DNA of 25,537 nt. Source: a virus. The position numbers were made by a program, and so were the translations under genes. Shown one piece after another: positions 13,257 through 20,163 of the stretch. The stretch spans positions 1 through 25,537 of IMG/VR virus record IMGVR_UViG_3300042691_032732, one strand, 5' to 3'. A model generated the notes under the pieces. That model was not told the DNA's origin. It ran no database searches and worked only from the letters and a program-made list of their open reading frames with translations. Numbering within the stretch: the first letter of the stretch is position 1; each line of letters opens with the position of its first letter.

Positions 13257-14866
13257 GACGCCACCTCGCCGAGCACCGTGCCGGTCGCCGGTTCGACGTG
13301 GGCAATACACTGACCCATCTGGTAGTCGCCGTTCAACGTGTTGCTCTCGAAGATGAATCGTAGCTCGCGTCTGATCTCACGGAAGTAAACCAGTTGCTCT
13401 TGCGGAGTGGAAGGGGTAGCGTAAATCGTCTGCGGATCGCTCGTCACTTCACCAGCCTTCGCGTTAGCGCGGCCGGTAATCTGGAGCGTCATATTCTCGC
13501 TTTGCACGAAATCCGGCTCTACGTATTCAACACGCATTGCCATGTTCTGCGGGTTGTCGGATGCAATTAGTGATATGTCGGCCGTCTCGAAGTACGACCG
13601 GACCGGCGATACGGTAGACCCCTCGATCTTGCTCACCCCAAATTCGTGCTGCCACACGGTGAAGTAGATCGGATCGTTGATCACGCGATTGTTACCGTCT
13701 TCCGTGATGCGATTGTCGCTCGCCTCTGTGATGCGATTGCCGACATCAGTGACCGACATTGCGCCCGCTATGATGGGCGAATTAAATACCTGCGCGTACT
13801 GGCCGACGGTTCGACCACCATCCGGCAACACAGTGTCGTACCACGTGTTCTCACGCACGTTGTAGATCACGGCATGAGTGCACTCGGTCGCGTTGCCGAA
13901 CGGGAAGCACCACCAGATCTCACCCCAACGCGGAATCTTCACTGCGAAGACCTTCTCGCGTTGATCATAGTTGAGATTGTCGTAGAACCAGTTAAGATTC
14001 AACGCATTCGGCACTTCGCGAACGACACCATTGAACATCAGGAATCGGTCGACACCACACCAGAAGTAGATGCCGTCGTACTCGATCACACTCTGCGATG
14101 AGAGGATCGACGTCTGCGATGTGATCGTGTCGAATTGAAAGACCGGTGCACCACCGACATATGAAGCCCGCACCAGAGCATTCAAAGACCAGAACAGACC
14201 CGCGGGCGCGTTGCCCGCACCAGCGCGAAGCGGAAGGCCCTTTACGATTTTCTGGCTGGTGATTCGAGCGTTCCCAGAGCCGGATCCGGACCAGTCCTCG
14301 GGGAATCCGGGCCGGTTCCACTGCACGAAGCCGTCGCTGCCGTAGGCGAAAACGTACGGATCGAGGACAACTATGCCACCCGACACTGTGACCGCTGGTA
14401 CAAGGGTCAGCGGTGCTGTGCCGTTGTCGTATCCGATGTACAGAGCGCCATTATCGTCGTTTGATATGTCTTCAAGATTCTTGGCAACGTGCGCCAGAAT
14501 CTCGTTCTGGTCGTTTGTGGTGTTGTACGCCACATCAAAGGTCCAAACCACGTCGTCGTTGCTAACGTAACCGGTCGGTGTACGATTGGTCAACGGCGAA
14601 GGCTGCGCACTCTTGTTCAGCGTGAATCGAGTCAGACCAGCCGAGTTGCCGACATGAACGTACGTCAACGCGTCATGATTGTGCGTGTGAATGCCGCGAG
14701 CAAGACCGCCAATATCCTGCGTTAATAATCGATAACCGCCGATCTTTCGAGGCAGACCACGTTGAAAACGGACCCACTGCCCGTCAACGTAATTATTACC
14801 CTCGAACCTCGTTCCGTCCCGCTTGATACCGGGTTCGGAACGAATGATCATCGGCTGCAGGGGCAT
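13253..14866 (-). CDS. P22 gp10-like packaged-DNA stabilisation / tail hub protein
   Basis: 537 aa, predominantly beta-structure. The segment around residues 265-355 contains the recognisable signature of this family: YFWCGVDRFLMFNGVVREVP, LNWFYDNLNYDQREKVFAV, GEIWWCFPFGN and AVIYNVRENTWYD. The N-terminus (MPLQPMIIRSEPGIKRDGTR, then GQWVRFQRGLPRKIGGY) also fits. In P22, gp10 plugs the neck after DNA packaging and links the adaptor to the needle and fibres. A short NRITE repeat lies at about residues 375-400, and a jelly-roll-like C-terminus (RREL, RFIFESN..DYQMG) ends the protein. The start overlaps the preceding stop (TAATG). Identification rests on motif recall rather than alignment. Confidence 0.75.
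   Translation of the reverse strand: MPLQPMIIRSEPGIKRDGTRFEGNNYVDGQWVRFQRGLPRKIGGYRLLTQDIGGLARGIHTHNHDALTYVHVGNSAGLTRFTLNKSAQPSPLTNRTPTGYVSNDDVVWTFDVAYNTTNDQNEILAHVAKNLEDISNDDNGALYIGYDNGTAPLTLVPAVTVSGGIVVLDPYVFAYGSDGFVQWNRPGFPEDWSGSGSGNARITSQKIVKGLPLRAGAGNAPAGLFWSLNALVRASYVGGAPVFQFDTITSQTSILSSQSVIEYDGIYFWCGVDRFLMFNGVVREVPNALNLNWFYDNLNYDQREKVFAVKIPRWGEIWWCFPFGNATECTHAVIYNVRENTWYDTVLPDGGRTVGQYAQVFNSPIIAGAMSVTDVGNRITEASDNRITEDGNNRVINDPIYFTVWQHEFGVSKIEGSTVSPVRSYFETADISLIASDNPQNMAMRVEYVEPDFVQSENMTLQITGRANAKAGEVTSDPQTIYATPSTPQEQLVYFREIRRELRFIFESNTLNGDYQMGQCIAHVEPATGTVLGEVAS
13680..13751 (-). repeat. Three 24-bp tandem coding repeats (NRITE units)
   Basis: Period of 24 bp: the element ATCACGCGATTG / GTGATGCGATTG / GTGATGCGATTG starts at 13680, 13704 and 13728 on the plus strand. 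In the protein this gives 8-residue units NRITEASD, NRITEDGN, NRVINDPI within the gp10-like protein. Confidence 0.85.
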
Positions 14867-16062
14867 TAGTAGGTTCCACCCTTAATCGGGTCGAGATCAA
14901 GCGCGATCTGAGCCGCCGCCGGGTTCGCTGCAATAAATACTGCGTCACCGACCGACGTTGCACCGAGTGCCGTTCTTGCACCCGATGCGGTCGTTGCACC
15001 GGTGCCGCCTTGCGCAATCGTGACCGGCAGCGAGATGGTGTTCGTGTCAGCATCGACGACGTTCGTGCCGTCGCAATAAAAGATCGCCCTTGAATTTTGC
15101 GCGATCAACACACCGGGGCTGGCTTGGGCCGCGGTCCGAATTCCGAGGGTGAAGGAACCGGTCGTGTTGTTCGTGATCCAGTATTGCTGGACGCTCGACG
15201 GGACAACAACCTCTCGGTTACCGGTCAACGTCCCGGTGAACACGTACGCTGTATAATTGAGTTCGTTGGTGGCGAGAGTGTAGACACCGCTGCCCGATAT
15301 GTCGATCGTGATTAGCGTGAAGGCGTACGCCGAGCTACGACCATAACCAACGGTGTAGAATTGCGTACCATTTGACACGATGATAGCAGAATCGCCCGGT
15401 GCGAGAGTCAGCGTCGTAGCGCCGTTGATCAATTCCGAGCTGTTCGGATCGACCGTCAGATCGCCGGTACCAGCATTGCGCACCATGACGAACCAGTCGT
15501 TGCCGAGTGTCGCTGCAGCGGTGATGGCAAGCGTCCCAAGGCCGCTCGTCCACACGATCGTGCTCGCTCGGTCCGCGGCACCCGCCGTATACGTCGTGCT
15601 GATCGACGTGACCGGCGATGATTGATTTAGCGTCGTGGCAATCGCCTTGATGCCATACCCGGCGAGAGCGGCGGCTGATGCTGCCGCGGTCGATGCGCCG
15701 AATTGAAACGCTCTCCAAGTGCCGTTCACTGTCGCGTTACTGGTCAGGTACACTTGGAACGTCTGTCCGGACGCTACCGTGCAAATCGCGTTGCCGCTGT
15801 AGTCTGCTACAGTAAACGAGTCGCCGCCAACGTTGTTGAACAAGGCCGACTGGCCATTCGATCCTTCGGCTGCACTCGGCATGCGGATCGTGAACCCACC
15901 TGCGGTCGGCGTGACGTCCATGATGTCGGCGACGATATTAGTGGTCGCAGACGTCTCAAGCGGCCAATCTAACGTGACGTTGGCCGAGAGCGAGATAGCC
16001 CGATAGAGGAGCTGGCTCGGATAGATGTTCTGACCGCCGAAAACGTTAGTATAAGTCGTCAT
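14866..16062 (-). CDS. Tail fibre / needle-like virion protein
   Basis: 398 aa, Thr/Ser/Ala/Gly-rich beta protein without charged helices apart from one Ala stretch (GASTAAASAAALAGYGIKAI, about 122-141). The N-terminal half has beta repeats typical of trimeric fibres (FTIRMPSAAEGSNGQSALFN, TVNGTWRAFQFG). The C-terminus carries the fibre motif IAQGGTGATTASGARTALG, found in many tail fibres, and ends in GGTY, as does the large fibre at 20163-21974. It lies between an adaptor-like protein and the tail hub, suggesting a fibre attached at the tail tip or neck. SD GAGG is 7 nt before the ATG; the previous stop is 2 nt away. Confidence 0.8.
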   Translation of the reverse strand: MTTYTNVFGGQNIYPSQLLYRAISLSANVTLDWPLETSATTNIVADIMDVTPTAGGFTIRMPSAAEGSNGQSALFNNVGGDSFTVADYSGNAICTVASGQTFQVYLTSNATVNGTWRAFQFGASTAAASAAALAGYGIKAIATTLNQSSPVTSISTTYTAGAADRASTIVWTSGLGTLAITAAATLGNDWFVMVRNAGTGDLTVDPNSSELINGATTLTLAPGDSAIIVSNGTQFYTVGYGRSSAYAFTLITIDISGSGVYTLATNELNYTAYVFTGTLTGNREVVVPSSVQQYWITNNTTGSFTLGIRTAAQASPGVLIAQNSRAIFYCDGTNVVDADTNTISLPVTIAQGGTGATTASGARTALGATSVGDAVFIAANPAAAQIALDLDPIKGGTY

Positions 16063-16064
16063 GA

Positions 16065-16712
16065 TTAAGCCTCATCTCGAGCCGCGGATCGGTCGAGAAT
16101 CTTTTGCAAATCCTCGCCATTCAACGCTGATATCGCCCGGTCGTAGTAACCCTGCCACAACTGGACGCGTTGGTCGTCCTTCACGAACGGAGTCGCCTCA
16201 ACCAGCGATGCGTAAAGCAGAACATTCGGAGCGAACTCGGTCAACCAGTTCGTTTCATTCGCATCGTCAAGTAGTGGCGGCAACTCGTAGTACAGAATCT
16301 CGAGCGGGTATGCCGCATCCGGTGTCGGAGCGAAGAGCCAATGCCGATAATCGTAGTCCGCGTAGAACTCCGGAGCGCTCGTCTCGGTCTCGTTTGGCCA
16401 GTAACTGCGAAGATACTCGTAGGCTCGAGGGAAGATCGGCGTACGAGTGTTGTTGCCCACACCAGCACCATAGTTAATGCTGATCGTCTCGCGCCATCGA
16501 TCGGGCTTCGGGTACACAGCAAGATTGGCTTGCATGCTCGTCACCACGACCGTCTGGAATCCCTGGATCTTAAGCTCTCGGGCGATCCGACGCTCAGCAA
16601 GAGTAATCAGCCGCGGAATCTGCTCGTAGACGATCGGGTCGGTGATACCGCCGCGCTCGAGGTAGTTGCGGATGTCCGACTTAAGGCTCGTATATGTCAT
16701 TGCCGCGGGCAT
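16065..16712 (-). CDS. Head-tail adaptor-like protein (SU10-adaptor-type)
   Basis: 215 aa. The N-terminus TYTSLKSDIRNYLERGG, IPRLITLAERRIARELKIQG and the C-terminal block NVLLYASLVEATPFVKDDQR with WQGYYDRAISALN are the helical hallmarks of a family of phage adaptor/neck proteins that includes the SU10-type adaptor; a beta middle region (YPKPDRWRETISINY) fits too. Such proteins form a ring below the portal and connect to the tail hub. The start at 16712 overlaps the endolysin stop (TGATG) with GGGAG 7 nt before it. Finding it next to the lysis cassette and the gp10-like hub, and not beside the other adaptor-like gene, is a mosaic arrangement. Confidence 0.75.
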   Translation of the reverse strand: MPAAMTYTSLKSDIRNYLERGGITDPIVYEQIPRLITLAERRIARELKIQGFQTVVVTSMQANLAVYPKPDRWRETISINYGAGVGNNTRTPIFPRAYEYLRSYWPNETETSAPEFYADYDYRHWLFAPTPDAAYPLEILYYELPPLLDDANETNWLTEFAPNVLLYASLVEATPFVKDDQRVQLWQGYYDRAISALNGEDLQKILDRSAARDEA

Positions 16713-17200
16713 CAGACTACTCCCGATAGGTAGAGGGCGCGTTCGTCATTGCGCCGATTCACCAGACCCTTGAGGACTTTGCCACCGGCCTTGGTCCATT
16801 TCATGAATTCGTCGGCAGCTTCTTCGTAATCTCCGCGATTCGTCTTCATGCGCAGCGAACTGCGTTGCAGATTGCCGAGGCCCACATTGAAGCTAAAGCT
16901 GACCAATGCGTCGAAGATGCCTTGATTACCAACAACATTAGGGCAATATCGGGCCACGCCTCGCTCAAACCGCGCAAGGTCTTGAGCAAGTAGATCGTCC
17001 ACCTCAGCCATCGAGAAGATCCTTCGATCTTCGGGCTTGAGCGGGAAGTTAAGTCTTTCATCCATCTTCAACTTCGCTTGCTCAGGATACAACACATGAC
17101 CCACACCCACGGTCCAAAGGAGCGCCGGACACCGATACGGTTTCGTCCTGACCCCTTCGTGGTGCTTGATCATCTGTATCGTTGATGATGCGACCCTCAT
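16712..17200 (-). CDS. Endolysin, GH24 phage lysozyme family
   Basis: 162 aa, about the size of T4 lysozyme-type endolysins, hydrolysing peptidoglycan between N-acetylmuramic acid and N-acetylglucosamine. Catalytic residues follow the T4L spacing: E15 (KHHEGVRTKPY), C24 at the D20 position, and T30 (WTVGVGH). The form E-8aa-C-5aa-T is found in a subset of endolysins. FDALVSFSFNVGLGNLQRSS (about 96-115) is the conserved second motif. There is no signal peptide or SAR segment, so export must depend on the holin encoded just upstream. The ATG overlaps the holin stop (ATGA). The N-terminus could begin at M10, but that would remove part of the first helix before E15. Confidence 0.92.
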   Translation of the reverse strand: MRVASSTIQMIKHHEGVRTKPYRCPALLWTVGVGHVLYPEQAKLKMDERLNFPLKPEDRRIFSMAEVDDLLAQDLARFERGVARYCPNVVGNQGIFDALVSFSFNVGLGNLQRSSLRMKTNRGDYEEAADEFMKWTKAGGKVLKGLVNRRNDERALYLSGVV

Positions 17201-17685
17201 CCCTTCTTCGAGAATGCTTGTGTGCCGAACCAGAATGCAATAATGCTGCTCAGGATGAGCATTTCATCGTCACTGAATACGTTTTCCATCGCAACCGCGA
17301 ATGGAATACCGGTGGTGTAGGCGTACCAAACGCCCGCTACATTGAGCGCGACCAGCTCGAGCACGAAAATGTACGTCACGACCGGACGGACGCTAGCGCG
17401 AAGATTGATCATCCACTGCGATGCGCCTTTGCCAATTTCCATGTCATGCTGGTAGAGAGCGACTCGCTCTTCGGCTTGGGCTTGGATTTGCACCTGCTCG
17501 GTCTTAATCTCTTCGATCCGGGCCTGTGCCGCGAATCCGCGGGCCGCTAGCTCAAGCTCACGCTCCTTCTGCATTTGAAGAATGGCGAGTTCATGCTTCT
17601 TGTCCTGCCGATCCTGGAATACCTGCAGAATCTTCGGTAAACCACCAGCGAGGAACGACAAGAACGTTGAGATTAGCGTCATCAT
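17197..17685 (-). CDS. 3TM-type holin (GTA holin-like) with central coiled coil
   Basis: 162 aa. A short N-terminal hydrophobic stretch (LISTFLSFLAGGLPKILQVF) is followed by a long charged coiled coil (residues about 25-88). Then come two hydrophobic segments, VRPVVTYIFVLELVALNVAG (about 99-118) and MLILSSIIAFWFGTQAF (about 142-158), and a basic C-terminus KKG. The RP..T..F....L and (D)E..I....FWFG pattern matches the 3TM holin family known from gene-transfer agents and many phages. It would form inner-membrane lesions that release the endolysin encoded next. The ATG overlaps the preceding stop (ATGA), with GAGGAG 8 nt upstream. Confidence 0.8.
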   Translation of the reverse strand: MMTLISTFLSFLAGGLPKILQVFQDRQDKKHELAILQMQKERELELAARGFAAQARIEEIKTEQVQIQAQAEERVALYQHDMEIGKGASQWMINLRASVRPVVTYIFVLELVALNVAGVWYAYTTGIPFAVAMENVFSDDEMLILSSIIAFWFGTQAFSKKG

Positions 17686-17939
17686 TTGCCGCGCTCCTCT
17701 ATCAACTTAACTCGCACCTGAAGATCATGAATGTCTTCCATGATATCATCTTTAAGGTCTTGACGACGGGCAGCACTTAGAGGACTATCGGTAGGTACCC
17801 CGTCCTCGGTGATCAGGATGGGGATTTTGGACTCAATAGCGATCAGACGATTATTAAACGATGCGATTTCCGTCAACAACCAACCTACCGCGGCTAGTAG
17901 CACCGGGAACAGCATGTCTATAATCTTCTGCATGTTCAT
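17682..17939 (-). CDS. Small TM + coiled-coil lysis-cassette protein
   Basis: 85 aa. One N-terminal membrane helix (IIDMLFPVLLAAVGWLLTEI, about 5-24) is followed by a charged helical region ending DIMEDIHDLQVRVKLIEERG. This i-spanin-like topology (short cytoplasmic end, TM, coiled coil) sits inside the lysis cassette, so a spanin or holin-regulator role is possible. No lipoprotein partner (o-spanin) was found in another frame by eye. The start at 17939 overlaps the previous stop (ATGA) with AAGGT upstream. Confidence 0.75.
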   Translation of the reverse strand: MNMQKIIDMLFPVLLAAVGWLLTEIASFNNRLIAIESKIPILITEDGVPTDSPLSAARRQDLKDDIMEDIHDLQVRVKLIEERGK

Positions 17940-18157
17940 TTGTCGACCTTATCGTCTAGCTTATTGAAGATCTTGTCCAGCATACCCTTGATCTCGTCGA
18001 TGTCGCGCTGATAATGCGCTTGTGTCACATAAGTATGCGGCATGTTACGTACATCTTTATCAAGGCGCTCGATCGTGCGGCTAATGCTGTTCAACACCCA
18101 ACCGCCGAAGAATGCTGCTACGCCCACGACGATGTTGAATAACACCTGCGCATCCAT
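17936..18157 (-). CDS. Small TM + coiled-coil membrane protein of lysis cassette
   Basis: 73 aa with an N-terminal membrane helix (VLFNIVVGVAAFFGGWVLNS, about 5-24), a conserved-looking middle (ISRTIERLDKDVRNMPHTYV) and a C-terminal amphipathic helix (IDEIKGMLDKIFNKLDDKVD). Proteins of this length and pattern are frequent next to holins in aquatic phage genomes. It resembles the following 85-aa protein in topology but not in sequence. The ATG overlaps the upstream stop (TAATG), with AGAGG before it. A class-II holin, antiholin or spanin component are all possible. Confidence 0.75.
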   Translation of the reverse strand: MDAQVLFNIVVGVAAFFGGWVLNSISRTIERLDKDVRNMPHTYVTQAHYQRDIDEIKGMLDKIFNKLDDKVDK

Positions 18158-18546
18158 TACGGCCTCTCGTTATCCTGCACCGGATCGGTCAGAATCGCAT
18201 CAGCACGAGCTTGGGTAAGCAAACCCTTAGTAGCCAACGAATTGATGCCGGAGATGGTCCGCTGATCTAGCAAATCAACGACATTCGCTGCTTGGAATAG
18301 GTCGTACCATGCCTGTACTTCGGCATCGGTCTTGGTTGCAGTGATAATTCCGACGTACTCTTGCGGAGTAAACCGAGAGATCATAGCCACCTTGGTGATA
18401 ATCGGGGCCAAGACAGGGGGAGGCTCCGTTGGAACAGGGCCAACTAGTACCCACCGGTTAGGATAATACTGATCTACAAAGGACTGCTTGGCGATAATGT
18501 CGTGGGCGGTCCCATCCAGTTCAGTTACTGTGTATATGTAATTCAC
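18157..18546 (-). CDS. Tail-fibre-associated hypothetical protein (GTG start)
   Basis: 129 aa. The N-terminal part (YIYTVTELDGTAHDIIAKQS) is a small beta region, and a Pro-rich linker (GPVPTEPPPVLAPI) leads to a helical C-terminal domain starting ISRFTPQEYVGIITATKTDA with LTQARADAILTDP near the end. This C-terminal domain type is often found in small proteins encoded right after tail fibre genes. The start is GTG at 18546, with GGGAG 5-6 nt upstream overlapping the stop of the Gly-rich gene. A fibre-assembly or adhesin-maturation role is a guess from its position. Confidence 0.75.
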   Translation of the reverse strand: MNYIYTVTELDGTAHDIIAKQSFVDQYYPNRWVLVGPVPTEPPPVLAPIITKVAMISRFTPQEYVGIITATKTDAEVQAWYDLFQAANVVDLLDQRTISGINSLATKGLLTQARADAILTDPVQDNERP

Positions 18547-18547
18547 G

Positions 18548-19561
18548 TTAGCTCCCTAAATATTGCATAAACACAGCACCACTGCCACCGGCACCGGCCG
18601 CTGTAATGAAACCAGCGTTACTGCGTATGACTTGGGGTCCGCCGCCACCGCCTACACCACCCGCACGGGACGCATAACCGGGACCACTCGCAGCACCGCC
18701 GCCGCCAAAGCCAGCGGCTCCCGCAAAAAGTTGAGCGCTACCGCCGGTACCCGGCGTTGAACCAGCACCAAAGCCACTAGCGTTGATCGGACTAGAAGTG
18801 TTACCGGGCTGGTTGCCGGGGCTTCCCGCAAAAGTAATACCGGCGATTGTGCCGACAGCCGCGGCACCAGCATAAGGGGCTGCGGCTTCATACGAAGCGC
18901 CACCTCGCGCTGCTGGAGATGTATATGCACCCGTACCTGCGCTGCCTGTTTCACCGGTACCGGCACCACCCCCATATTGACCAAGGCCAGCGGCTACCGA
19001 ACTATAACCATTAGTTACGACCCCGATAGCTCCCCCTCCCGAAATAGCAAGGTCATTACCGCCCGTAGCAGACCCGCTACCACCACCACTGAAATTTACA
19101 TCACCACCGGTAGCATTACCGCCAACTGCGCCGCTCACTGTCAATGACACCGACGACGGAAACGGGTTACGTCCGCCAAGACCACCGGAACCGGCGTTGC
19201 AAGTAATACTGACCCCCCCTCCGACCACAGTGGTGATCCCCCCACTAGCGCCGTTAGTTGCACCACCCGCAGTAGACACAACACCCGAGGCAGCGGCACC
19301 ACCAGCGCCAATCGTGATCACTATTGAAGTGCCAGCGGCTAAATATAGGGTTTTAAGAGCCGTACCTCCAGCCCCACCACCGGTCGCGGCTAGACCATCA
19401 GACGTACCTCCGGCCGATGAGCCGCCACCGCCACCAGCCCCGATCACGAAGAACTGGTAAAAGCCCGTGCCTTGAGTAACAACGGTAGTAGAAGAGGAAT
19501 AATAAGCCGTGGTAATTGGAAAAGCGGCGGTTCCGCCAGTAAATTGTGTAAATAGACTCAT
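18548..19561 (-). CDS. Glycine-rich tail-tip adhesin-like protein
   Basis: 337 aa, extremely Gly/Ala/Ser-rich. It opens with a beta region and FFVIGAGGGGGSSAGG, continues through many GGG-containing turns (TGGGAGG, FSGGGSGSATGG, FGGGGAASGP, GGVGGGGG) and ends in a hydrophobic strand (GSGAVFMQYLGS). Clusters of poly-Gly separated by short variable segments are the design of T-even gp38-type adhesins, in which Gly-rich strands form a polyglycine-II core presenting receptor-binding loops. Its place directly after two tail fibre genes supports receptor binding. The start at 19561 overlaps the fibre stop (ATGA); an ATG 12 bases earlier has its SD too close. The gp38 comparison is by architecture, not proven homology. 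Confidence 0.72.
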   Translation of the reverse strand: MSLFTQFTGGTAAFPITTAYYSSSTTVVTQGTGFYQFFVIGAGGGGGSSAGGTSDGLAATGGGAGGTALKTLYLAAGTSIVITIGAGGAAASGVVSTAGGATNGASGGITTVVGGGVSITCNAGSGGLGGRNPFPSSVSLTVSGAVGGNATGGDVNFSGGGSGSATGGNDLAISGGGAIGVVTNGYSSVAAGLGQYGGGAGTGETGSAGTGAYTSPAARGGASYEAAAPYAGAAAVGTIAGITFAGSPGNQPGNTSSPINASGFGAGSTPGTGGSAQLFAGAAGFGGGGAASGPGYASRAGGVGGGGGPQVIRSNAGFITAAGAGGSGAVFMQYLGS

Positions 19562-20163
19562 GCGAAAATCCATCCTTCAGTTGCGTCTGAATATCGAAGC
19601 TGTACCGAGGCATAAGTCGCGTTAAGCGTCAAATCCTCGGCGATACCTTGAATGTTTTTACCATTACGGGCGACTACATTCGAGGTCAACCCGTTAGCCA
19701 CCGTCACGTAGATCGTGTCGCTAATCGTCGGTGAGGCCGGAAGCGTGACCGTTGCGGCGGTTGCGGCAGTGAGAACGTAGTGAAAGTTAACTGCTGCCGT
19801 GATCGCGGTTGAAGCCGTCACAGTCACGGTCGGCAGACCACCACCGCTTGCTGCAATCGTGATGCTGCCGGTGCCGTTGGTAACGGAAATACCTGTACCG
19901 GCCGTCAGTGTAGCACGAGTAAGCCCCGTCCCGTTACCGATGAGCAACTGGCCAATGGTCGGAGTGCCGCCGTTTACCGCCGTGATCGTGATGGACGTCG
20001 GATTCGTGCCGAGTTCCACAACCGCGCTGGCTGACGTCATGGTGTACATACGCCGATCGGCGGTATTAACCGCGACCTCGACGCCACCGGCAAGATTCGT
20101 CAGGTTAGAGCCTGTCGGCACCGCTCCTGCAGAATCACTCTTTTTGAGAAGGATAACAGGCAT
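19558..20163 (-). CDS. Short tail fibre protein
   Basis: 201 aa. The N-terminus MPVILLKKSDSAGAVPTGSN followed by GGVEVAVNTADRRMYTM is the classic attachment domain of many phage tail fibres (KRS...G..P....L..GE.AVN..D..L). The middle carries GQLLIGNGTGLTRATLTAGT and TGSITIAASGGG, a 40-residue module also present twice in the adjacent 603-aa fibre. The C-terminal 90 residues are a beta domain (FHYVLTAATAATVTLPASP, then LRYSDATEGWIFA) common to fibre tips. GGAGG lies 9 nt before the ATG, which overlaps the preceding stop (TAATG). It is likely a partner or diverged duplicate of the large fibre. Confidence 0.82.
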   Translation of the reverse strand: MPVILLKKSDSAGAVPTGSNLTNLAGGVEVAVNTADRRMYTMTSASAVVELGTNPTSITITAVNGGTPTIGQLLIGNGTGLTRATLTAGTGISVTNGTGSITIAASGGGLPTVTVTASTAITAAVNFHYVLTAATAATVTLPASPTISDTIYVTVANGLTSNVVARNGKNIQGIAEDLTLNATYASVQLRYSDATEGWIFA

